Under the pieces are notes generated by a model. It did no database searches. It had not been told where the DNA came from and saw only the letters and a program-made list of their open reading frames with translations. Source: DASYQD01 sp963837455 (lineage in GTDB: Bacteria > Acidobacteriota > Thermoanaerobaculia > Multivoradales > JAIOJS01). Taken from it: a DNA stretch of 64,000 bases. This document shows, piece after piece, positions 25,520-33,011 of the stretch (positions are counted from its first letter, which is position 1; each line of letters begins with the position of its first letter). The DNA is taken from NCBI GenBank assembly GCA_963837455.1, contig CAWINM010000001.1, positions 1,922,001 through 1,986,000 of the forward strand. The letters are read 5' to 3'. The position numbers and the translations under genes were made by a program.

Positions 25520-27547
25520 TCAGTCTGGCGCCAGCTTGGTCGCCAGGACGATGTCCCGTACGTCCCGCAGGAGCGGCCCGTCGCCCTCGTGGCCGTCGCC
25601 AGCCCGGAGGCGACCGATCGGCTGATCGGCGAGTCGCTGGCGGCATTGCTCCCGCCAGATCGTGCCGTCGCTGCGCAGGCCCCAGTACTCCACGTATGTT
25701 CCATCCGAGCGCACCACGTTCGGGTGCACCTTGAGGAGCCGAGAGAGCAGGGGCCTCTCGGTGTCGTCGTCGCAGAACTGGCGCAGCTCGTCGCGATCCA
25801 CGAGGTGACCGTAGTTGTAAGGGCCGGGCACCTGCAGCTCGATTAGGTCGTGACGCAGGCTCAGTGCCTTCAGCACGTTAAGCCGCCCAGACGTCCAGGC
25901 GCGACGCTCGAGACTGGGATCGACGTCGACGCTCGCGAGAAGGCGGTTCTTGATCGCCTGCGGGTCGTTCTCTCCGAGCGACCTCACCAGCGCCGCGGCG
26001 AAGGTCACGATCGCCGTGGCCACCGACGTCCCGTACGCCTCGACATCGTGGCCGTCGGCATCGATGGTGGCGACCCGACAGCCCGGCGCGAGCAGGTCGA
26101 CGTACTCGCTCGAGTAGTTGGAGAACTGGGCCCAGGCGCCGACGTTGTCGTGGGCTCCGACCGTGAGCAGGCGAGCTGCGAGGGCGCCTGCGCGACCACC
26201 CTGAGCCGCGGGATAGTAACCCGTGGTTGCCAGGTTTTGTCCTCGCGGGGCGTTGCCGGCGGCCACGACGAAGAGGGTCTTGCTGCTGGTCTCCATGGCG
26301 TCGAAGGCCGGTTCCGCAGGCACCGTATCAGCGAGGCTCATGTTGACGATCGCCGCTCCCTGCTTATCCAGGTACTTGATCGCCGGGTAGAGGTTGCTGG
26401 CCGAGACCGGCATGGGCCGCGTGGCGTCCGAGAAGTTGACGATCTTCAACTGGATCGAAGGAGGGAAGCTCGCGTTCTGTGCGCGCACCCAGTCCGGGCC
26501 GCCGAGGACGAGCGACGCGATCTCGGTCCCGTGGTGCCGTTCGGGGTCAATGGCGTAGGGTGACACCCAGCCGGCCTGGCTGGGGCCGTTGAAGTTGATG
26601 CCGTAGGAACCAGAAGTGGTGCCCTGCCCGCCGCCGTTGACCTCGGCCTCGGTGGCCGCAAAGAACCGGGTAGCGAAGAAGGGTCCGCCTATGCCGCCGA
26701 CACCGGTGTCGATGATGCCGACGAGGGCGGTCGTCGCTTGCGGCCCGGCGGCGCTGGCCTCGGCGGCCAATCGTGCTGTGAGCGCGTCGAGGTCGAGCGG
26801 ATAGGGTGAGGAGGGCGGTCCGCAGTCGGGCGTGCCGCTGGCGTCCTTCTCGGTCACGAACTTGACGTAGTCGTACTCCGCCGGCGCCCGCGGCGGCTCG
26901 GTGTTCTCGGCGAGAGGCGCCAAGGCGCCCCGCAGCGTCGTCGAAAACGTGCTCAGGACAGCTTGCAACTGCTGCGCCTCCTCGCCGGAGCTTCCTTCCC
27001 GGCGCAGGACGAACGGCCGAGCGTTGGCGCTGGGGAGGAAGATCTGGTGGTCGACCGGCAGATTGTGGGCGAAGGCGTCGGTCGTGCTCCAGCGGCCGCT
27101 CGCGTTGTTGAGCTCGAAGGTTTGCCGCACCGTGCGCGGTCCGTGGTCGATGTAGTGTTCGCGCAGGAGCTGCTCGAGCGTGTCACCGGTCACCACCTTC
27201 ACCGGGGAAACCTCGACGCAGAACGGGAGGGCCACCGCGGTGCCCGGCCTGATCTTCCGCTCCAGGCTGTCGCCGCCGTTGAGCTCGAGCATCCGTTGCG
27301 AGAGCAGGGCGTCGGTCTTCGCCCCTTGGCTGCCACAGGTCACCCGCAGCATGTCACGGAGCGTCGTGCCTGGAGCCGTCGCGGTCTGCCACGTAGGCTC
27401 GCCGAGCCGACCCAGCTCGACGCGCACCTCTTCGGGAAGGCTCGCCAGGCCGCGAACTAGGAACGCGGGCTCGGAGTCGGCGCGTGCGAGGGAGGGGAGC
27501 AAGAGCAGCCCGCACGTCGCGCGAGAGATTGCTCGGAACGGCGTCAT
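25520..27547 (-). CDS. Exported S8 subtilisin-like protease with two LysM-like modules
   Basis: 675 residues from ATG 27545-27547 with GAAGGG ahead. Signal peptide (ATCGLLLLPSLARA). Residues ~55-110 ('TAPGTTLRDMLRVTCG', 'MLELNGGDSLERKIRPGTAV') and ~115-172 ('VKVVTGDTLEQLLREHYIDH', 'NLPVDHQIFLPS') look like two divergent LysM modules, suggesting glycan or peptidoglycan attachment. The S8 catalytic triad is complete: Asp ~280 in 'ALVGIIDTGVGG', His ~339 in 'ERHHGTEIASLVLGG', oxyanion Asn ~432 in 'FVVAAGNAP', Ser ~508 in 'AYGTSVATAIVTF'. It lies nine bases downstream of the trypsin-like gene. Confidence 0.92.
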   Translation of the reverse strand: MTPFRAISRATCGLLLLPSLARADSEPAFLVRGLASLPEEVRVELGRLGEPTWQTATAPGTTLRDMLRVTCGSQGAKTDALLSQRMLELNGGDSLERKIRPGTAVALPFCVEVSPVKVVTGDTLEQLLREHYIDHGPRTVRQTFELNNASGRWSTTDAFAHNLPVDHQIFLPSANARPFVLRREGSSGEEAQQLQAVLSTFSTTLRGALAPLAENTEPPRAPAEYDYVKFVTEKDASGTPDCGPPSSPYPLDLDALTARLAAEASAAGPQATTALVGIIDTGVGGIGGPFFATRFFAATEAEVNGGGQGTTSGSYGINFNGPSQAGWVSPYAIDPERHHGTEIASLVLGGPDWVRAQNASFPPSIQLKIVNFSDATRPMPVSASNLYPAIKYLDKQGAAIVNMSLADTVPAEPAFDAMETSSKTLFVVAAGNAPRGQNLATTGYYPAAQGGRAGALAARLLTVGAHDNVGAWAQFSNYSSEYVDLLAPGCRVATIDADGHDVEAYGTSVATAIVTFAAALVRSLGENDPQAIKNRLLASVDVDPSLERRAWTSGRLNVLKALSLRHDLIELQVPGPYNYGHLVDRDELRQFCDDDTERPLLSRLLKVHPNVVRSDGTYVEYWGLRSDGTIWREQCRQRLADQPIGRLRAGDGHEGDGPLLRDVRDIVLATKLAPD

Positions 27548-27556
27548 CGTGGCCCT

Positions 27557-28477
27557 TCAGAGCGCTTTCGAGACCTTGGCGATGGCCGCCGTCGCCACGC
27601 CACGGTTGGCGCCGGCCGTAGACGTGCAGCCGCCGTTGGTGTGGACAGCGAGGACCTTGCCGTCGGCGTCGCGCACCGCCGAGCCCGACGAGCCGCCGAG
27701 CGTGTCGATGTCGTCGTAGTAGACGTTGGTGCCTGCCGCGCGCCAAACGTGTCCCGCGGCGACTTTCTTGGGTAGGCCATCGGGATGCTGCACCACTCCC
27801 ACGAGCTCGAGGGGAAGCGCCTCGCGAGTGGCCACCTGGGCCGCGGGGTAGAGGTCCGTGGCCTGCTTGCCAACGGTGTTGGGCCCGAGCTCGACGATTG
27901 CGTAGTCGAGCCCCCCGTTGCGGTGCTCGACGAGGCGGGCGATAGGAAAGACGTCGGGCCTGCGCAAGGCGCCGGTCGCGCCGTTGACCTGATAGCGGAT
28001 GTTCACCACCTGCAGCTTGGCGAGAACGTCGGGTGCCGCGTACTGCTGCGCACCATCGGCGACGTAGGTGAACGGGGACGTCCACCCGAACCTGCCATTT
28101 TGCACGTCGAGACAATGCCCGGCGGTGAGCACCAGGTTGCCGGCGATCAAGGTGCCGCTGCACCACCGCTCCCCGGCCACGTTACCGGGCGTGTAGCCGG
28201 GCAGCTGCGCGGTGATTGCCGCAGTGTCGCGCCATTGCAGCTGGACGGTCGACGCCTCGTGCGCCGCCACGAATGACTTGCTCACCGCGTACGAGCCGTC
28301 GTAGGTCTCGACATCCTGGAAGTCGGTGCTGTGGCCGCAGATGTCCTGAGCCTCGACCCCATGTGGCCACGGTAGGGCCGGGCGCGCGTCGACACCCGGG
28401 GAGGCATCCTCAGCGTGCGTGGAAGCCCCCCCGGCCACCATGAGCGCGAGCAGGGCTGCGATCGACCAATGAGTCAT
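27557..28477 (-). CDS. Exported trypsin/V8-like serine protease
   Basis: 306 residues from ATG 28475-28477. Signal peptide (IAALLALMVAGGASTHA). Chymotrypsin-fold triad: His ~121 in 'NLVLTAGHCLDVQ', Asp ~191 in 'NGGLDYAIVELGPN', Ser ~264 in 'IDTLGGSSGSAVRDADGKV'. The G-S-S-G-S active-site form is that of glutamyl/V8-like proteases rather than trypsin G-D-S-G-G. The N-terminal ~60 residues after the signal may be a propeptide; a natural activation cut by itself or the partner subtilase is plausible. Second gene of the six-gene operon. Confidence 0.92.
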   Translation of the reverse strand: MTHWSIAALLALMVAGGASTHAEDASPGVDARPALPWPHGVEAQDICGHSTDFQDVETYDGSYAVSKSFVAAHEASTVQLQWRDTAAITAQLPGYTPGNVAGERWCSGTLIAGNLVLTAGHCLDVQNGRFGWTSPFTYVADGAQQYAAPDVLAKLQVVNIRYQVNGATGALRRPDVFPIARLVEHRNGGLDYAIVELGPNTVGKQATDLYPAAQVATREALPLELVGVVQHPDGLPKKVAAGHVWRAAGTNVYYDDIDTLGGSSGSAVRDADGKVLAVHTNGGCTSTAGANRGVATAAIAKVSKAL

Positions 28478-28511
28478 GACTCTTCTCCCTCTTGGTGAAT
28501 CGGTAGTGGTG

Positions 28512-29726
28512 CTACTTGCTGCCGGTCGCCGCTGGCTTGGTGGTCGTGTCGGGCTTCTTGAACGGATTGCTGCTCAGGTTCAGGCTGAGCCCGACGAAGA
28601 ACGTGCTGCGCGTTTGTTTCTCCACCAGCTGGTCGGCGGCGACGTCAGCGTCGAGCAGCGTTCCGTTGTCACCGGCGCGGTACTGCCCGCGCAGCCGCGT
28701 CTGCTTCGACATCGCGACGCCGGCCACCAGGCCGATGTTCTGCGCCAGAGTGAAGTTGAGGGCGAGGCCCACGGCGGGCTTGTCGCCGTCGAACGAGAGA
28801 GCACCGGCGAGGCTGGTGGCGAAGCCGAGCTTCCACTGCGGCGAGAACAACCGGTAGTTGACCAGCAACAAGCCGGCCGGCTCCCAGGGAGAGCCGCGGC
28901 GCTTCTCTCGGATGACGAACTTTCCGGCGGCGTTCTTCTCGGTGAAGAAATCCTCGCTGCCGTCTTGCAGATAGGAGAAGCCGTAGGTCTGGAAGAAGCG
29001 CGAGGGCTCGGGGCCCTTGAATACGAAGGTGGCGGTCTCCCATTCGCCCTGGTTGTTGGGACGACGGACCACGATCTCGAGCGTGGTGCCCGACTCGATC
29101 TTGGCTTCGATGACTCGACCCCACAATGTGGCTGCGATGGCGCCATCTGCGGCGCTCTTGGCGGCCGCGGCCGCGTCCTGTTCGTCCGCCTCGTTGCAGG
29201 TCCCACCCGCTTCAAAGGCGCGGATGGCAACGACTCCTTTGGCCGCGTCCTCCTCCGAGTCGACCAGCCACAGTTGGGCGGCGAGCTGGCGCAGCCTGGC
29301 GCACTCGCCGGTGCCGGGCGCGACGAGCTCAGGAGCCTGGATCCCCGCGACGTCGAGCGGGGGGGCGAGCGAGCGCGTGGTGGTCCAGGCGATGTCGTAG
29401 GACCTCCCGGGGACGAGATCCGCAAAGCTGATCGTGAGATCACCCTCGTCGACATGGAACGTGTAGACGCTTTGACTGGCCTTCGCGGCGAAGCGGTGGC
29501 CGGCGAGGGAGATGCGGTCGGGCTCGCTCGTCGCATGCTCCTTCTTGAGTGCATCGAGAGCGGCCTGGAGCAGGTCCTGCGCTGACTGTGGTGCCTTCGC
29601 GTCGGTGGCAGTGGCGGGGGGCGGGGCGGGCTTGGCGGCTTCGGTGGCGGCGGCAACGGGGCCGAACGCCGACGCGGACAAGGCGCCAGTGAGGCCTGCA
29701 ACTAGGCAGAAACGGCGTAATCCCAT
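28512..29726 (-). CDS. Outer-membrane barrel-like protein leading the protease operon
   Basis: 404 residues from ATG 29724-29726, preceded by GGGAGGAAGG. Signal peptide, then an Ala/Pro linker, a middle soluble domain ('YTFHVDEGDLTISFADLVPG') and a C-terminal third with alternating hydrophobic strands ('PAGLLLVNYRLFSPQWKLGF', 'AVGLALNFTLAQNIGLVAGV', 'STFFVGLSLNLSSNPF') as in small outer-membrane beta-barrels. It is the promoter-proximal gene and 34 bases from the trypsin-like gene. It may anchor or export the proteases; that is inference. Confidence 0.75.
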   Translation of the reverse strand: MGLRRFCLVAGLTGALSASAFGPVAAATEAAKPAPPPATATDAKAPQSAQDLLQAALDALKKEHATSEPDRISLAGHRFAAKASQSVYTFHVDEGDLTISFADLVPGRSYDIAWTTTRSLAPPLDVAGIQAPELVAPGTGECARLRQLAAQLWLVDSEEDAAKGVVAIRAFEAGGTCNEADEQDAAAAAKSAADGAIAATLWGRVIEAKIESGTTLEIVVRRPNNQGEWETATFVFKGPEPSRFFQTYGFSYLQDGSEDFFTEKNAAGKFVIREKRRGSPWEPAGLLLVNYRLFSPQWKLGFATSLAGALSFDGDKPAVGLALNFTLAQNIGLVAGVAMSKQTRLRGQYRAGDNGTLLDADVAADQLVEKQTRSTFFVGLSLNLSSNPFKKPDTTTKPAATGSK

Positions 29727-30111
29727 CCTTCCTCCCGGTTCGGGCGCCGCGGCTAACGCCGGGGTGCGAGTTCACTGCCTTCTGACAAAGCAATGGACGG
29801 ACACCGCGGTGGAGTTCCGCCGCCTCGCGCGCTGGGGCAGCAGCCGAGTGGGATTGGAGCCTAGAGAGGAGGCAGCGGCCCGGATCTCTGTCGCTCGCCG
29901 TCAGGCACGATCGTGGCGACGTATCGACCGTTCGCCTACGATACGACCACCGCGCCCGTCCTCGACTCTACCCGTGGTCTCGGCCTCCGGAGCCGCGGCT
30001 TCTTCCCCTGCGAGCACGGGCTCTTCGACAAACGACTGACGTACGAGCCGGCGAGCCGTGTGCCGCTGAGCGAAAGAGGAGCATCAAGGCCGCGCGAGCG
30101 GCGCCGCACCC
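29727..30111. other. Intergenic region without a recognisable gene
   Basis: No coherent reading frame. It must contain the promoter of the minus-strand protease operon, but I see no convincing -35/-10 pair. Bases 29947-29968 match 39481-39502 exactly over 22 bases, next to the 3' end of the group II intron, so this may be a relic of the same element or its insertion target. Confidence 0.5.
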
Positions 30112-30552
30112 ATGACCGTGTCCTTCAGCAAAGCAATCGGCGACGGGCCACTTGGCGGCATCGGCTTGGATAGATTGCAGGTTGGCGGTCGTCGGAGCTC
30201 CGATGCTGAAGACCTGACCCGGAAGAGCGGCTTGCTGGCGCCGCTGGTGACCCGCGAGACCACCCAGGAGCTCATCCGCGCGCTGGCCTACCCGGAGCTC
30301 GCTCTCGCCTCGGAGGAGATCCAGGTCGTTCTCGGCGAGTACCTGCCATGGGTGGAGAGCGTCAAGGTCGATGCACGGGCGACGCGCGAGTTGCCGACGT
30401 GCCGGGATCCCGCCGACCAGATCTTCCTGGAGTTGGCTGCGGCCGGGGCGGCCGAAGCGCTGATCACAGGCGACCGCGCCCTCCTCGACCTAGTCTCCCT
30501 GACTTCCCTCGCGATCCTCACCCCGGCCGAGCTGCGGGATCGGTTGAGATGA
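30112..30552 (+). pseudogene. PIN-domain (COG1569-like) toxin remnant lacking its N terminus
   Basis: From about 30,225 the frame reads like a PIN-family toxin: 'APLVTRETTQELIRALAYPE', 'EIQVVLGEYLPWVESVKV', 'LPTCRDPADQIFLELAAAGA' and 'AEALITGDRALLDLVSL'. The acidic residues in 'CRDPADQ' and 'TGDRALL' are present. The usual opening strand with the first catalytic Asp (V-x-D-T-N) is missing; the first ~38 residues of this frame are unrelated sequence. No antitoxin gene is adjacent. Therefore a truncated, probably inactive copy. Confidence 0.65.
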
Positions 30553-30858
30553 AGTTGCGCACTTCAATGCGCGGGCTGAGCTCGAGGCCCGTGTCCAGTG
30601 GATTGCCCAATCCGGTGCTTCCGGCGCCCGCCCGCAGCGCGGCGAGCTTCCTTGGAAGCCTTGTTTCGACGCTCACGGCCCTGGCGCTGAGGTGCAGGGC
30701 GAGCCTCGCCGCGGGCAACTGCCGCGCGAGCCCTCGCCCCACGAAGGCGGCGCGCGTTGCCTTCTCGTTCCCGCACTCGCCTCGCCGCGGTTCGCCGCGA
30801 GAACGGCGAGGTGAGGACCGCCCTTGTGCCAGACCCTTGGGAGAGTCACACTGGCGGG

Positions 30859-31884
30859 GTGAGACCCACCGCGCAATCCCCTGCCGTGCCCGGGTGCGGC
30901 GCTGCCGGTCGCATCCTCGTCGCGCTTGCGGCGGCGCTCCTGGTCGCTCGCGGCGCGGCGGCGCTGACTCCAGCCGAGATGGAGCCGCACCGAAAGACCA
31001 TCGAGGACATCCAGGCCGTCGGAAGCGCTGTCATGTCGTGGCTCTCCGATCAGGTGGCCCTGGTAGCCTCACCAGAGGGACCGGCGGCGGCGGCCTGCAA
31101 GGTCGACCTGGCGGACTATTCGGCGGTGAGCGCTGCCGAGCTCGTCTCGGTGCTGGTTCCCCAATACATCGCCGCGATTCCGCTGGTCGATGGCTGGGGC
31201 AACCCGTACGACTACTACCTCGAGGCCGGCGATCTCACCTCGCGGCACCTCGCGCTCATCCGCAGCGGCGGCTCCGACGGCGTATTCGAGGGCTCGAGCT
31301 ACGTCTGCGGCGACGTCAGCACGCTGGCCGAGGACATGGTTTGGGCGGACGGCTACCGCATACGCCGGCCGGGAACCGACCTCATCGACCTGCGGCAGCG
31401 TCAGGTGCGGCTCTACGGGGACGTCCGCAACGTCGGAACCGCGATGGCTTCATGGTTCACCGACCAGGTCGCGCGGCCCGCCTCACCGCTCGCCACCTCG
31501 ACGGTCGACCTCGGGCTGTACACCCCGATCAGCGCCGGCGATCTGGCGCAACTTCTCGTTCCGCAGTACATCCTCTGGGTGCCGGCGAATGATCCCTGGG
31601 GCTTGCCCATGGACTACTACCTCGACCGTACAGACTTCCTCGGCCCCCAGGTCATGGCCGTCCGCAGCCGCGGTCGCTTCGGCGTCGCAGAGGGGGAGGT
31701 CTACACCATTGGCACCTTTCCCGCCGGCGAGCTCCAGCGGGACACGGTGTGGACCGACGGCGTCTTTGCGCGCAGCCCGGACGATCTCGGGGCGCTGGTG
31801 TTCCTCGACGACTTCGAGGGCGGCGACCTGCGATTCTGGTCTGCGGCGGCGCTCGCCGACGAGGCCGGAGCGGTCGCTCGCTGA
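30859..31884 (+). CDS. Secreted protein with duplicated GspG-like domain and FEGG tail
   Basis: 341 residues from GTG 30859, which gives a signal peptide (ILVALAAALLVARGAAA). Two homologous ~120-residue units follow. Each has a helix ('TIEDIQAVGSAVMSWLSDQV' and 'LYGDVRNVGTAMASWFTDQV') and then a strand/loop block ('LVPQYIAAIPLVDGWGNPYD' and 'LVPQYILWVPANDPWGLPMD'). The 'D-x-W-G-N-P-Y' block and 'RSGGSDGVFEG' match the C-terminal globular part of the major pseudopilin GspG, but the pilin-like N-terminal helix is missing, so it is a soluble derivative. The C terminus 'LVFLDDFEGGDLRFWSAAA' is a variant of the DGFESG tail. Confidence 0.72.
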   Translation: MRPTAQSPAVPGCGAAGRILVALAAALLVARGAAALTPAEMEPHRKTIEDIQAVGSAVMSWLSDQVALVASPEGPAAAACKVDLADYSAVSAAELVSVLVPQYIAAIPLVDGWGNPYDYYLEAGDLTSRHLALIRSGGSDGVFEGSSYVCGDVSTLAEDMVWADGYRIRRPGTDLIDLRQRQVRLYGDVRNVGTAMASWFTDQVARPASPLATSTVDLGLYTPISAGDLAQLLVPQYILWVPANDPWGLPMDYYLDRTDFLGPQVMAVRSRGRFGVAEGEVYTIGTFPAGELQRDTVWTDGVFARSPDDLGALVFLDDFEGGDLRFWSAAALADEAGAVAR

Positions 31885-31965
31885 GGACGTGCGAGCGTCC
31901 CCGCGAGCGCCCGCCTTCCCCACCCCGTCAGCCCCTAGCCCGCGGGACTCGGCGTAGGGAATATC

Positions 31966-32482
31966 GTGCCTGTCGCTTGCGCAGCCAGGCGTTGGGCGCC
32001 CACCGGGCTCGCCTACGCGGTCATCCACGCGGTCAACAAGCAGGGCGCGCAGGTGCTCCAACAGGAGCAGAAGGCCGGGCTCGACCCTGCGACCGCGTCG
32101 CTGTTTCTCGGGGAAGTCCTGCAGGCGAAGTCAGAGGACGGCGACCTGCTCCTCCCCATCCTGAAGTGGGAAGAAGCGACACTCAGCGGGCTCGGCAGGC
32201 GGCTCTTGGCGGGCCGAGGGAATTCCTCTCCGGTGGCAGCGCGTCGCTGGGCAACAGCCTGCTTCTCTTGTCGCTCCTGCGCGAGGGTGAATCGACGTCG
32301 AGCCCAAACTGGGACGTCTCCTCAAGGAAGAGCTCGACGCTCTCGGGCGCAGCAGGGACCCGCAGCTGCTGCGCGCTCGCATCGACGAATGGTTGCGCTT
32401 CTATCCCGAGAGCAGCGTCCCTCCTCGGCCTTGGATGACGTACTACGCCGCTGCAGCGCTGACGAGCGCGCGATCCTTCTGA
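31966..32482 (+). pseudogene. Frameshifted unknown gene before padR
   Basis: Coherent protein in three successive frames: 'GLAYAVIHAVNKQGAQVLQQ' to 'GDLLLPILKWEEATLSGLG'; then 'REFLSGGSASLGNSLLLLSL'; then 'IDVEPKLGRLLKEELDALGR' through 'RARIDEWLRFYPESSVPPRP' to TGA at 32480-32482. Two single-base shifts would join it. No family recognised; mostly helical, soluble. Confidence 0.5.
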
Positions 32483-32627
32483 CCGGCGCATGGCACCGCG
32501 GTCTCTGGCGGTCTCTCGGGCAGTGCCACTGCCTCGCCGGCGTCGGGCAGCTCGGTTCTGGCCGTGCCCGGTGCCCTGTCGCGCCAACACGCGAACGGAT
32601 CAGCGAAACCTCCGGCCGTCGCCTGCG

Positions 32628-32646
32628 TATGATGGATTACATCATA
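32628..32646 (+). promoter_or_regulatory. Perfect inverted repeat at the padR start, likely PadR operator
   Basis: TATGATG-N5-CATCATA, a perfect 7-base inverted repeat whose last base is the A of the padR ATG. PadR proteins autoregulate through dyads containing ATG/CAT half-sites. The left arm also contains TATGAT, a good -10 hexamer, so repressor binding would mask the promoter and imply a near-leaderless mRNA. Confidence 0.65.
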
Positions 32647-33011
32647 TGGATCGCACGCCCATGCCTCCTGCCCCCAACGACTTCCTCCCGCTCAAGCCTG
32701 TCGAGCTCCACCTCCTGCTGGCGCTGGCTGACGGCGACCTCCACGGCTACGGCCTCACGCTCGCCATCGCCGAGCGAAGCGAGGGGCTGATCCGCCTCGC
32801 GCCGGGGAACCTGTACCAGGTCCTCAAGCGCCTGCTCGCCAACGGTCTCGTGGCGGAGGCACCGCGATCGGCCTCGAGCGACGACCACCGGCGTCGGCTC
32901 TATCGTCTCACTCCGCTTGGCGGCCGCGTCGCCGCCGCCGAGCTCGAGCGGCTGCGGGCGCTGACGACGTCGTCGACGGCGCAAGCGCTTCGCAAGCGGT
33001 GGGCGACGTGA
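32646..33011 (+). CDS. PadR-family transcriptional regulator
   Basis: 121 residues from ATG 32646 (ATG 32661 also possible). Winged-helix PadR core: 'LKPVELHLLLALADGDLHGY', 'GLTLAIAERSEGLIRLAPGN', 'LYQVLKRLLANGLVAEAPR' and 'DHRRRLYRLTPLGGRVAAAE'. The stop overlaps the start of the permease gene (GTGA), so both are one operon. PadR next to a large duplicated-type permease is the typical acidobacterial ADOP arrangement. An inverted repeat over the start suggests autorepression. Confidence 0.93.
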   Translation: MDRTPMPPAPNDFLPLKPVELHLLLALADGDLHGYGLTLAIAERSEGLIRLAPGNLYQVLKRLLANGLVAEAPRSASSDDHRRRLYRLTPLGGRVAAAELERLRALTTSSTAQALRKRWAT

